From Clostridia bacterium (GTDB lineage Bacteria; Bacillota; Clostridia; Lachnospirales; Lachnospiraceae): 64,000 nt of DNA. Positions 35,856 to 44,849 of the stretch are shown here, piece after piece (positions within the stretch are counted from its first letter, which is position 1; every line of letters begins with the position of its first letter). Position numbers and translations under genes: made by a program. The stretch is taken from the NCBI GenBank assembly GCA_910575245.1, contig CAJTEN010000001.1:310001-374000 (forward strand), given 5' to 3'. The notes under the pieces are model-generated. The model was not told the DNA's origin, did no database searches, and saw only the letters and a program-made list of their open reading frames with translations.

Positions 35856-37448
35856 ATGAATAGGATCAAGGAAACCATATCTGAAAACAGCATGGAGATG
35901 ACATGGGAAGAAGTATGCTATTTCGGCTTTTTTATCCTGCTGTCCGTTACCAAGGGGCTGGGGCTGTACGAAGGGCAGAAGCTGTTTGAACTTCTGGTTT
36001 TGCCTGCGTTTCTCTTTGCGCTTATGAAACTGATTATCACGCCTTATACGAAAAGGCAGTGGGCTATGCAGGTGCTTCTTTTGCTTCTTACAGGAGTTGT
36101 GTTTTACAATTCCCATGAGAGAGGGATTCTTTTTCTGGCCTTTATGGTGCTGGGCATGAAAAATATTTCCGTGAAGAAGGTGTTCCATACAGGTCTCTGG
36201 GTCTGGTCGGCCTGCGCGGTTTTCTTAAGTATCTTTTCTTTCTTCCGCCTGGAACATACGGTGTACCGTGTGCATGCCAAGCTGGGAATGGGACATATTT
36301 TCCGGTGGAGCCTGGGGTTCAGCCATCCTAATATTCTGCATATTACTTATCTGGCGCTCTGTGCCTTTCTTCTTTATGAAATGGGGGAACGTTACAGGTT
36401 CAGGCATTTTGGTCTGTTAATGGCGGGCAACCTGCTGGTGTTCTTCTATTCGGTCAGCTATACCGGATTCGGGATCGTGGCAGTCCTGCTGGCAGGAGGA
36501 TTGTATGTGCAGGCCAGGCCAAGGTTCTGTGTGGTTGAGAAGCTGCTGGCGAACCTGGTGCTTCCGGCCTGCCTTATCCTGTCGTTTGTGCTGCCCTTTT
36601 ACCTGTATGACAATAAGCTGGCAGGTTTCGTGCAGAAGCTTAATTTTATGCTGAATACAAGGATCTGGCTGGCGGAACAGTTTCTGCGGTCAGAGTACCG
36701 CAGTCTGCTGGGAGCCGATGTCTCGCAGGTGGTAAAATCGTCCATGACCATGGATAATTCCTATGTGTGGGGTTATATCAACTATGGGCTGATCTTCTTC
36801 TCTATCCTTATGCTGGGATATTTTGCCCTCCTGTTTTATGACACTCACAGGCAGCGGACAAGGGAACTGGTGATTCTCGTCTGTTTCCTGGGTGCGGGAT
36901 GGACGGAACCGCTTCTGTTTAACACTTCCTTTAAGAATGTGACGCTGCTCTTTCTGGGCAGTCTGCTCTTCCTTCAGAAGGAAGGTGAGAAGGAGTACTG
37001 TCTGTTTCCGCAGCTTCAGCGGAAGGTACGGGTTCCGCTTGTGAGACTGCCGGACCGGCTGGCGGAAGCGGCGGGCGAAGTCTGGAAGCGCGCCGGGAAG
37101 AAGCTCTTATGCATGGGCGCGGCAGGCGGGATAGCAGGCGGAATCTTGTGTGGTATTTTGTATTCTGCGCCGGAAGGGTATGTGGTACAGCGCTTCTATA
37201 CGGACGGCCTGGAAGAGACTTCCGTATATCTGAGCAGTCCGGAGGATCCGGATTATGAGGGGTGGAAAGTAATGAATTACGTGGATGACAGCACGCCGAT
37301 GCAGCTTGTGCAGGGCAAGGCGGTGATGTTGGAGAGTGCCAGGTATTATGCGGGCAGTATATTGATCGGAGGGTTTTGCGGCGGGATGGCCGGCGTTTTC
37401 CTGTTTTATAAGAGAGGAAAGTTACAGAATAAAGGAGTATGGGCATAG
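35856..37448 (+). CDS. Second Wzy-like polymerase / multi-pass membrane protein
   Basis: 530 aa. About ten hydrophobic segments fill residues 25-375, with GMGHIFRWSLGFSHPNILHITYL and YSVSYTGFGIVAVLLAG as polymerase-like landmarks (compare GMGHPNALS in the protein at 25953). Two further segments near the C-terminus (about 415-435 and 500-520) flank an outer loop of ~65 residues, PEGYVVQRFYTDGLEE..., an arrangement reminiscent of Wzz/YveK-like chain-length proteins. A fusion of polymerase and a short regulator-like tail is possible. GGGAAAGG lies 11 nt before the ATG. Confidence 0.68.
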   Translation: MNRIKETISENSMEMTWEEVCYFGFFILLSVTKGLGLYEGQKLFELLVLPAFLFALMKLIITPYTKRQWAMQVLLLLLTGVVFYNSHERGILFLAFMVLGMKNISVKKVFHTGLWVWSACAVFLSIFSFFRLEHTVYRVHAKLGMGHIFRWSLGFSHPNILHITYLALCAFLLYEMGERYRFRHFGLLMAGNLLVFFYSVSYTGFGIVAVLLAGGLYVQARPRFCVVEKLLANLVLPACLILSFVLPFYLYDNKLAGFVQKLNFMLNTRIWLAEQFLRSEYRSLLGADVSQVVKSSMTMDNSYVWGYINYGLIFFSILMLGYFALLFYDTHRQRTRELVILVCFLGAGWTEPLLFNTSFKNVTLLFLGSLLFLQKEGEKEYCLFPQLQRKVRVPLVRLPDRLAEAAGEVWKRAGKKLLCMGAAGGIAGGILCGILYSAPEGYVVQRFYTDGLEETSVYLSSPEDPDYEGWKVMNYVDDSTPMQLVQGKAVMLESARYYAGSILIGGFCGGMAGVFLFYKRGKLQNKGVWA

Positions 37449-37449
37449 A

Positions 37450-39444
37450 ATGGGCAAAGAGGAATTACAGTACTGTACAATCTTAAAGACGAATATCAAC
37501 GTGACGGATATGGATCAGACAATCTCCTATATCACACGCAATCTGGAAGAGCTGAAGGGCAATTATATCTGTGTTTCCAATGTGCATACGACCGTGATGG
37601 CTTTTCGGGATGCGGAATACCGCAGGGTGCAGAACAGTGCTGCCATGGCGCTGCCTGACGGGCAGCCGCTGTCGATCGTCAGCCGCAGGAGAGGCTATGC
37701 GCAGGCACAGAGGGTGCCGGGACCGGACCTGATGCCGGCGATTCTTGCCCTGTCACAGGAGAAGGGATATACTCACTACTTTTACGGCAGTACGGAACAG
37801 ACACTGGCCAGGTTAAGAAAGGTATTGCTTACGAAATATCCGAAGCTTAAGATCGCAGGAATGTATGCGCCGCCGTTTAGTAAGCTGACGCAGGCAGAAG
37901 ATGAAGAGGACATACGCCGGATCAATGACAGCGGCGCCGACTTTGTCTGGGTTGCACTGGGAGCGCCCAAGCAGGAAAATTGGATGTTTGGGCACCGGGG
38001 CAGAGTAAACGGCCTGATGATCGGTGTGGGAGCGGCTTTTGACTTTATTGCGGGAACGTCCAAACGCGCCCCCATGTGGATGCAGCGGCTCTGTATGGAA
38101 TGGGTTTTCCGTATCATGCAGGATCCCGGGCGTATGCTGCCGCGTTATCTGAATACCAATTTTTCTTTTTTATATCATGTATGTAAAGAATCAAGGCGGC
38201 TGCGTGCGCATGACAGGAATGGCGCCCTGGCAGATGGCCGTTTAGAGAACCGAAACTGCCGTGATGCGTCCGGAAGCCGGGAGAAACACCCAAAAGACAG
38301 ACTGAGGATTGCTATGATTGGCCACAAGAGGATACCTTCCAGGGAGGGTGGCGTTGAAATTGTGGTGGAGGAATTGTCAGTGCGGTTGGCGGCATTGGGG
38401 CATTATGTGGATGCATATAACCGGTACGGGCATCATGTGTCCGGCAAGAAATACGATGAGGAGTACGGCTGGAAAGGCAGAAAATTCTATAAGGGAGTCA
38501 GAGTCTATATTGTGCCTACCTTTCAGAGAAGCAGCCTGAATGCGATTGTATACAGCTTTCTGGCGACGCTCAGGGCATTGTTCGGAAGCTATGATGTGAT
38601 ACATTACCATGCGGAAGGCCCTTGTGCCGTACTGTGGATTCCCAGGCTTTTTCATAAGAAGATAGTAGTGACTGTCCATGGCCTGGACTGGCAGCGGGCC
38701 AAGTGGGGGAATTTCGCGTCCTATGTTATCAAATTCGGAGAGAAGATGGCGGCGAAATATGCCGATGAGGTGATTGTCCTGTCCCGTAATGTGCAGCAGT
38801 ATTTTGCGGATACATACGGCAGACAGACTCACTATATCCCTAATGGCATCAGCAGGCCCAAGGTAAGGGAGGCAGAGCTGATCCGGGAGAAATACGGACT
38901 TGAAAAGAACGGCTACTTCCTGTCGCTTGGAAGGATTGTGCCGGAAAAGGGTGTGCACTATCTGATCGAGGCGTTTTCGAAGCTGGATACGGATAAGAAG
39001 CTGGTGATCGCCGGAGGCAGCAGCCAGGCTGTAGAATACATGGAACGGATTCATCGCATGGCAGCACAGGATGGGCGGATCATTATGACGGACTTCGTGC
39101 AGGGGCAGGTGCTGGAAGAGCTGTATTCCAATGCCTATGCGTTTGTACTGCCAAGTGACGTGGAAGGGATGGCGCTCACACTGCTGGAGGCGATGAGCTA
39201 CAAAGCCTGCTGCCTTGTCAGCGATATCTGTGAGAATACGGAAGTTGTTGAAGATCAGGCGCTGGTATTCCATAAGGGCGATGTGAAGGATCTTGGTAAG
39301 AAACTGGAATATATGCTGGAGCATCCGGATGTGGTGCAGGAATATGGCAGCAGGAGTGCGGATTTTATCTGTGGAAAGTTTAACTGGGATGAGGTAGTGG
39401 GCGAGACGGCTGAGCTGTACCGGGCGTGCTGCGGCCGCAGGTGA
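37450..39444 (+). CDS. GT26-GT4 fusion glycosyltransferase (WecG/TagA domain + DUF1972/GT4 domain)
   Basis: Two enzymes in one 664-aa chain. Residues ~1-255 form a WecG/TagA/CpsF (GT26) domain: NINVTDMDQTISYI, CVSNVHTTV, ALPDGQPL with Asp70 and VWVALGAPKQENW (about 167-178). After a charged linker (~256-283), a GT4 domain starts at about 285 with IAMIGHKRIPSREGGVEIVVEEL, a rhamnosyltransferase-like N-terminus, and ends with SLGRIVPEKGVHYLI and EGMALTLLEAMSYKACCLVS (EX7E). GT26 enzymes usually add the second sugar (ManNAc or similar) to a lipid-linked first sugar, and the GT4 could add the third. I see no frameshift or stop at the junction, so the fusion looks real. Confidence 0.88.
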   Translation: MGKEELQYCTILKTNINVTDMDQTISYITRNLEELKGNYICVSNVHTTVMAFRDAEYRRVQNSAAMALPDGQPLSIVSRRRGYAQAQRVPGPDLMPAILALSQEKGYTHYFYGSTEQTLARLRKVLLTKYPKLKIAGMYAPPFSKLTQAEDEEDIRRINDSGADFVWVALGAPKQENWMFGHRGRVNGLMIGVGAAFDFIAGTSKRAPMWMQRLCMEWVFRIMQDPGRMLPRYLNTNFSFLYHVCKESRRLRAHDRNGALADGRLENRNCRDASGSREKHPKDRLRIAMIGHKRIPSREGGVEIVVEELSVRLAALGHYVDAYNRYGHHVSGKKYDEEYGWKGRKFYKGVRVYIVPTFQRSSLNAIVYSFLATLRALFGSYDVIHYHAEGPCAVLWIPRLFHKKIVVTVHGLDWQRAKWGNFASYVIKFGEKMAAKYADEVIVLSRNVQQYFADTYGRQTHYIPNGISRPKVREAELIREKYGLEKNGYFLSLGRIVPEKGVHYLIEAFSKLDTDKKLVIAGGSSQAVEYMERIHRMAAQDGRIIMTDFVQGQVLEELYSNAYAFVLPSDVEGMALTLLEAMSYKACCLVSDICENTEVVEDQALVFHKGDVKDLGKKLEYMLEHPDVVQEYGSRSADFICGKFNWDEVVGETAELYRACCGRR

Positions 39445-39526
39445 CCGAGTATTTCATTTCTGCCGGGCTGCGGCATTCGTGAAGAAGGGGGCAGCGTTTG
39501 TGCCGGGGAAGGCATGGAGGGCAACT

Positions 39527-40750
39527 ATGAAAATATTGATGGTGAATAAGTTTCTCTATCCGAATGGCGGATCTGAGACTTATATCTTTAAATTGGGGGA
39601 ACAATTACAGAAGAAGGGGAATGAGGTGCAGTATTTTGGCATGGAGCATGCAGGGCGGATAGTAGGCAACCGCCTGGAATGCTACACATCCGATATGAAT
39701 TTTCATGCCGGCGGATTTGGTAAAGTGCTCTATCCCTTCCGCATTATTTATTCCGGAGAAGCGAAGAGAAAGATGCGGCGCGTGCTGGAAGACTTTCATC
39801 CGGATGTGGTGCATCTGAATAATATTAATTTCCAGTTGACGCCCTCTGTTATTTATGCTGTGCGCGCATATGAAAAAAGGCATAGAAAGCATGTCAGGCT
39901 CGTATACACGGCGCATGACTATCAGTGGGTTTGCCCGAATCATATGATGCGGATTCCGGCCACAGGAGAGATCTGCTTCGCCTGCCGCGGCGGCGATTTT
40001 GGGCAGTGCAGTAAGAACCGCTGTATCCATGATTCCAGAGTGAAAAGTATTCTGGGTACGATAGAGGCCCGCTATTATGCATTGCGGAAGACCTACAGGA
40101 TGGTGGATGTGATCGTGTGTCCCAGTGAGTTTATGAAGAAACAGCTGGATACGGATCCGCTGCTGGCGGATAAGACTGTTATGATGCATAACTTTGTGGA
40201 GGCGGATGTTCCCCGCGAAATAAAGAAGGGGAGAAGAGGTACTCATAGAGGAAGCGATTATGTACTGTATTTTGGCCGCTATTCGGAGGAAAAGGGTACG
40301 GAAACCCTGCTGGAAGCCTGCAGGGCGCTGCCGGAGGTTCCCTTCGTGTTTGCGGGAACAGGACCGCTGGAAGAGAAAGTGAACCGGGTGCCTAATGTTG
40401 TAAACAAGGGGTTTGTGACGGGAGAAGCACTGCACAGACTGATTGCCGGAGCAAGATTCAGTGTGTATCCGTCCGAGTGGTATGAAAACTGCCCCTTTTC
40501 CGTTATGGAGTCTCAGGCATACGGTACGCCCGTGCTCGCCTCTGACCTGGGCGGCGCGCCGGAACTGGTACAGCCCGGCCGGACAGGCGACTTGTTCCGG
40601 GGCGGCGATGCACAGGATCTGACAGAGCACATCAGGGAACTCTGGGAGGATCCCGGATTATGCCAGGAATACAGCCGGAACTGTAAAAATATAAATTTCG
40701 ATACAGTAGAGGAATATTGTGCTAAAATAGTAAAGAATGTATATAGATAA
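39527..40750 (+). CDS. Glycosyltransferase family 4
   Basis: 407 aa in the GT-B fold. ILMVNKFLYPNGGSETYIFKL (Gly-Gly loop), a four-Cys stretch CFACRGGDFGQC...C that may bind a metal, YFGRYSEEKGTETLLEA and ECPFS-like ENCPFSVMESQAYGTPVLAS (EX7E) are visible. ATG 39527 starts the conserved core with GGAGGG upstream; the frame runs back to 39479 without conserved residues. The Cys cluster around residue 150 is shared by a subset of GT4 proteins and may be structural. Donor unknown. Confidence 0.88.
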   Translation: MKILMVNKFLYPNGGSETYIFKLGEQLQKKGNEVQYFGMEHAGRIVGNRLECYTSDMNFHAGGFGKVLYPFRIIYSGEAKRKMRRVLEDFHPDVVHLNNINFQLTPSVIYAVRAYEKRHRKHVRLVYTAHDYQWVCPNHMMRIPATGEICFACRGGDFGQCSKNRCIHDSRVKSILGTIEARYYALRKTYRMVDVIVCPSEFMKKQLDTDPLLADKTVMMHNFVEADVPREIKKGRRGTHRGSDYVLYFGRYSEEKGTETLLEACRALPEVPFVFAGTGPLEEKVNRVPNVVNKGFVTGEALHRLIAGARFSVYPSEWYENCPFSVMESQAYGTPVLASDLGGAPELVQPGRTGDLFRGGDAQDLTEHIRELWEDPGLCQEYSRNCKNINFDTVEEYCAKIVKNVYR

Positions 40751-40785
40751 ACGTGCTTGCAGGATTTAAGTGAGGAGCGGTAAAC

Positions 40786-41784
40786 ATGGCAAAAAGAACC
40801 TTATACGGCACCGTCATCGTGACATACAGATGTAATGCCCGCTGTAATATGTGTGATTGTTTCAAGGACCCTACCAGACCGGAGGAAGAGATTACGCTGG
40901 AGGAGATTAAGAAGCTTCCCGAGATGGCGTTTACCAATATCACCGGGGGAGAACCTTTTATCAGACAGGATATACCTGATATCGTCCGGGAATTATATAA
41001 GAAATCTGACAGGATTGTCATATCCACCAACGGTTATTTTACCGACAGGATCATCGCTCTGTGTAAGGAGTTTCCAAAAGTCGGCATCCGGATCAGCATC
41101 GAAGGACTGCAGGAGACCAATGACGCGATCAGAGGCATTCCGGACGGTTTCAACAGAGGATATAAGACATTGAAAACATTGGTGGAGATGAAGCATCCGG
41201 ATGTGGGATTCGGCATGACGGTACAGGATATGAACTGCGAAGACCTGGTGCCTCTTTATAATATCGCCAATGATATGGGCATGGAGTTTGCCACGGCCAC
41301 CCTGCATAACTCTTTTTATTTCAGGAAGACCGACAATAAGATTGACGATAAACATAAGGTGGCGCAGAATTTCGAGAAGCTGATTAATGAGCTGCTTAAG
41401 AGTAAATCGCCGAAGAAATGGTTCCGTGCCTATTTTAACCATGGCCTGATCAATTATATCTACGGCAACAAGAGGCTTCTGCCCTGCGATATGTCCAGGA
41501 ATGCCTTTTTCATAGATCCGTTCTGCGATGTGATTCCCTGCAACGGCATGGAGAAGAAGGCGGTCATGGGCAATCTGAAGGACGCAAGCTGGGACGAGCT
41601 GTGGAATTCCAAACAGGCGCAGCATGTCAGAGAATGCACGAAGAAGTGTGAAAGAAACTGCTGGATGATAGGTTCCGCGTCACCGGCAATGCATAAATAT
41701 ATCTGGGTACCCGGATGGTGGGTGATCAGGCATAAGTTCCTGAAAGGCGGCAAGTACAGTTTAAAGGAGAATAAATTTATATGA
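40786..41784 (+). CDS. Radical SAM protein with SPASM-like C-terminal cysteines
   Basis: 332 aa. YRCNARCNMCDC carries the CX3CX2C [4Fe-4S] site (Cys16, Cys20, Cys23), followed by NITGGEPFIRQD (the GGEP motif) and IRISIEGLQETNDAIRG. The C-terminal region has CDMSRNAFFIDPFCDVIPCN and CTKKCERNC, a set of cysteines consistent with an auxiliary SPASM-type cluster. No precursor peptide gene is adjacent, and both neighbours are GT4 genes, so a sugar or glycan substrate, or a ligand of the SP-like dehydrogenase type, is possible. It overlaps the next gene by four bases (ATGA), so the two are co-translated. Confidence 0.85.
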   Translation: MAKRTLYGTVIVTYRCNARCNMCDCFKDPTRPEEEITLEEIKKLPEMAFTNITGGEPFIRQDIPDIVRELYKKSDRIVISTNGYFTDRIIALCKEFPKVGIRISIEGLQETNDAIRGIPDGFNRGYKTLKTLVEMKHPDVGFGMTVQDMNCEDLVPLYNIANDMGMEFATATLHNSFYFRKTDNKIDDKHKVAQNFEKLINELLKSKSPKKWFRAYFNHGLINYIYGNKRLLPCDMSRNAFFIDPFCDVIPCNGMEKKAVMGNLKDASWDELWNSKQAQHVRECTKKCERNCWMIGSASPAMHKYIWVPGWWVIRHKFLKGGKYSLKENKFI

Positions 41785-42932
41785 GATTCCTGTATGTAGC
41801 CCCGCGTTACCATACCAACCAGACAGATATCATGAAGGGGCTGATAGAACATGGGCATGAAGTCTGTTTTATCAGCCATTATAGCGCTATCATAGAGGAT
41901 TATTCTTATGTGACTCCCGTTATATTGGGATACTCCGGACTGTATAACATGATAGACTATCTGTATGCCAATGTGATCCGCAGAAAGGATCCCGAGGCTG
42001 TTGTATACAAGATACAGCACGGATTTCCGCCGATACGTAAGCTGAAGAAGCTGATTACGGATTTTGCTCCTGATGTGGTGATCCTGCGGGAACGTTCCGT
42101 TTATTCCATGGCGGCGTATCTGATCTGTCAAAGGAGGGGGTACCCGTGCATTCTCTATAATCAGAACCCGTTGTGGTCGGAACCTGATAAGACGGATTTT
42201 GCTCATCGGATCGTGAACAATCTGACGCCGAAGCTGCGGATGACGCCTGTCATGGGGAGGAAAAAGGCGGGGACATCCATTAAGGAAAACGATTATTTCG
42301 TACCTTTTGTGGTGGAACCCCGAAAAGCGCCGGAGGAGAGAACTTACTTTGCGGATGACACGATACATATTCTGTGTATCGGGAAATATGAAATCAGGAA
42401 GCATCACCTGATGCTGCTTCAGGCGGTGGAGGGATTATTACATTACAGACTGCACTTGACTCTGATAGGCGAGGCGACGAATCATTTTCAGAAGGAATAC
42501 TGTGAGCAGGTCAGACAGTTCGTGGCAGGGCATCACATGCAGGACTTGGTCACGGTGAAGACTAATGTGCCCCGCAGTGAGATGGAAGCAGAGTATCTGG
42601 CATCAGATATTTATGTGATTCCGAGCACCAGGGAGATGGCATCGGTGTCCCAATTAGAGGCTATGAGTTACTCCCTGCCTGTCATATGCAGTGACTTAAA
42701 CGGAACAGCCTGTTATGTAGAGGACAGTGTGACAGGCTATCTGTTCAGAGACTGCGACGAGGAAGACCTGGCGGAAAAACTGGATAAGATGCTGTCTGAC
42801 AGAGAGCGGATGAAAGCCATGGGTGCGGCGGGGTACCGGGCGCTGGCGGAGAAATACAATTTTGGCCATTACTATGATACGGTTATGGAAATTCTGGACA
42901 GGATAGAAAACACAAAGGAAAAAAGCAGGTAA
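41781..42932 (+). CDS. Glycosyltransferase family 4
   Basis: 383 aa. FLYVAPRYHTNQTDIMKGLIEHG at the N-terminus, LCIGKYEIRKHHLMLLQAV at the domain junction and STREMASVSQLEAMSYSLPVICS (EX7E) in the donor site. The N-terminal loop lacks the usual Gly-Gly (it reads YHTNQTD), a variation known in the family. It overlaps the radical SAM gene by ATGA, which suggests matched expression and perhaps a shared substrate. One base separates it from the acyltransferase that follows. Confidence 0.82.
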   Translation: MRFLYVAPRYHTNQTDIMKGLIEHGHEVCFISHYSAIIEDYSYVTPVILGYSGLYNMIDYLYANVIRRKDPEAVVYKIQHGFPPIRKLKKLITDFAPDVVILRERSVYSMAAYLICQRRGYPCILYNQNPLWSEPDKTDFAHRIVNNLTPKLRMTPVMGRKKAGTSIKENDYFVPFVVEPRKAPEERTYFADDTIHILCIGKYEIRKHHLMLLQAVEGLLHYRLHLTLIGEATNHFQKEYCEQVRQFVAGHHMQDLVTVKTNVPRSEMEAEYLASDIYVIPSTREMASVSQLEAMSYSLPVICSDLNGTACYVEDSVTGYLFRDCDEEDLAEKLDKMLSDRERMKAMGAAGYRALAEKYNFGHYYDTVMEILDRIENTKEKSR

Positions 42933-42933
42933 A

Positions 42934-43965
42934 ATGGAAAAACACAGAATAGAATGGATTGATATTTTCAAGTTGCTTGGAATCATGGCGATTTTTTGCG
43001 GACATATGGGAAAGGAAACTGGCGGATTGTATAATTTTGTATTCCTTTATCACGTTCCGCTGTTCTTTTTTGCATCCGGTATTTTTGCCGGCCGCCTGGA
43101 GAATCTAAGTATCCGGGAAGCCATACGGAAGAAATGCAGCCAGATTATTGTCCCGTATCTGTTTTTCGTTATGATCAGTATGATTGTGATTATTTTAACG
43201 ACAAATGAAAATATATATACATACCTGGGTTATGGCAAACAGTTTGTTTTTGGCATCAGAAATCAGATGTATGCCTCTTCTTTGTGGTTTTTTTCGTGCT
43301 TATTCAGTATGAGTATTCTGTTTGATATACTGAGAAGAATTTTCAAAAAGAGGATTCTTCTGCTGACCGTTTCGGCAGGTATCTATTTTGTTTCGATTCT
43401 GGTTCTGCCGGACAGACCGGACGTGACTCCTTCATGGATATTCAATATTGATTCGGCAATGTATTATTTGATCTACTACACGGTCGGATATGTGTTTCAT
43501 GATAAACTGACAGAAGAGCAAAAGGAACTTTCAGCTGCGCGAAAAGTCCTGCAGCTGACAGGCGTGGCCTTTCTGCTGGGATATGCGCTGCTTGTGTATG
43601 TGCGCAAGGATGTTGTGGCAAGCGCCTTAGGCCAGATCATTCCCGGAACAGGGCTTGTCTATCCGGTGATCCGTGCGCTTTTGCTGATTATGTTTCAGGT
43701 TGTGCTGGCCAGGTTCTTCGTGGGTATGGGGAAACTGCATGAAGTGGGCGCACAGACGCTGTGGCTGTGCGGAAATGAATTTATCGTCAAAAAGATATTT
43801 AATGCACTGGCAGACATTGCAGGGTTTCAGATCGTGATTACCAGTGCCCTTTCGGCAATTTTATATGCAGGCATTATGGTATGTTTTATTTACAAAGTGC
43901 TCATGCCTTTCGAGAAGAAAATATATGGACGGTTTCTTGAAATAATCATAAAAGAGAAGAGATAA
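42934..43965 (+). CDS. Acyltransferase-3 family membrane protein (OafA/fucose-acetylase-like)
   Basis: 343 aa, about ten membrane segments. The N-terminal RIEWIDIFKLLGIMAIFCGHMG carries the family's conserved His, and LYHVPLFFFASGIFAG follows. Acyltransferase-3 proteins O-acetylate sugars of surface glycans using cytosolic acetyl-CoA. Somewhat more AT-rich than its neighbours. It starts two bases after the GT4 stop and is followed after two bases by the GT-D gene, so it is part of a tight operon. Confidence 0.85.
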   Translation: MEKHRIEWIDIFKLLGIMAIFCGHMGKETGGLYNFVFLYHVPLFFFASGIFAGRLENLSIREAIRKKCSQIIVPYLFFVMISMIVIILTTNENIYTYLGYGKQFVFGIRNQMYASSLWFFSCLFSMSILFDILRRIFKKRILLLTVSAGIYFVSILVLPDRPDVTPSWIFNIDSAMYYLIYYTVGYVFHDKLTEEQKELSAARKVLQLTGVAFLLGYALLVYVRKDVVASALGQIIPGTGLVYPVIRALLLIMFQVVLARFFVGMGKLHEVGAQTLWLCGNEFIVKKIFNALADIAGFQIVITSALSAILYAGIMVCFIYKVLMPFEKKIYGRFLEIIIKEKR

Positions 43966-43967
43966 AT

Positions 43968-44846
43968 ATGAAACGTGTAATAAAAAATATCCTGGCAGTT
44001 ACGGCCTATTATCTGTATGAAAAAGGCATTCTGCACAATAGAATACGGGTACATTCGATTGATGAGACGATCGACGAACTTCTGTCCACCGAAAAAAGCA
44101 TGGTACGTTTCGGCGACGGAGAGATCGTGATGATCAAGGGGGGCGACCTGATGCTGCAGAAGGCCGCGCCGGAGATTGGCGAGGGCCTGGCCGAAATACT
44201 GGCCTACTCCTATGACGGCCTCATAGTGACTATTCCGGGGATCTTTGATACCCTTTCGGACCATCATAAGGCGAGCAGGCAATTCTGGAAGGACCATCTT
44301 CTTTTCTGCCGGAAAACATATGAGAAATACTGCAATCCGGACAGAATATATTACTCCACATTTGTGTCGCGCTGCTACTATTACGGCAGTGACCGGAGTA
44401 AATGTGAAGGCTGGTTTGCAAAAATAAGAAAAATATGGGAAAATAAAGACATTGTCATTGTGGAGGGGACGAAGACACATAACGGTGTCGGCAACGACCT
44501 GTTTGACAGTGCAGGAAGTATTGAGAGGATTATCTGCCCGCCCAGCGACGCATACGGGGCACTGCCGGCTATTCTGGATGCATGCCTTGGTTATGACAAG
44601 GACAGGCTGTTTCTTCTGTCGGTAGGAGTTACGGCCAAGTTCCTTGCGCTGGAACTGTTCCGGAGGGGATACCGGGTGCTGGATATCGGCAACATGGACA
44701 TGGAGTATGAGTGGTATGTGAGGAAAGCGCCGGACAAGCTTTCTCTGGCAAAGCATGATGTTGCCGGGGAAGCGGCCAATCGTGAGGCGGCAGTGCATAA
44801 CAGCGCATATGGTAAATATCTGGAACAGGTGAAATGCTGGCTGTAG
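43968..44846 (+). CDS. GT-D fold glycosyltransferase (DUF1792-like)
   Basis: 292 aa. SIDETIDELLSTEKSMVRFGDGEIVMIKG is the signature of the GT-D fold family, whose known member extends serine-repeat adhesin glycans in streptococci; the FGDGE acidic pair binds the metal. IVIVEGTKTHNGVGNDLFD and LLSVGVTAKFLALELFRRGY follow. In capsule loci these enzymes probably add glucose or a related sugar. It closes the operon that ends before MITE copy 3. Confidence 0.8.
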   Translation: MKRVIKNILAVTAYYLYEKGILHNRIRVHSIDETIDELLSTEKSMVRFGDGEIVMIKGGDLMLQKAAPEIGEGLAEILAYSYDGLIVTIPGIFDTLSDHHKASRQFWKDHLLFCRKTYEKYCNPDRIYYSTFVSRCYYYGSDRSKCEGWFAKIRKIWENKDIVIVEGTKTHNGVGNDLFDSAGSIERIICPPSDAYGALPAILDACLGYDKDRLFLLSVGVTAKFLALELFRRGYRVLDIGNMDMEYEWYVRKAPDKLSLAKHDVAGEAANREAAVHNSAYGKYLEQVKCWL

Positions 44847-44849
44847 AAT

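Noticed and set aside
40786..41784. Peptide-modifying (RiPP) role for the radical SAM protein
   Set aside because: No small precursor ORF with a ribosome site was found next to it. The idea is kept only as a test in the findings.
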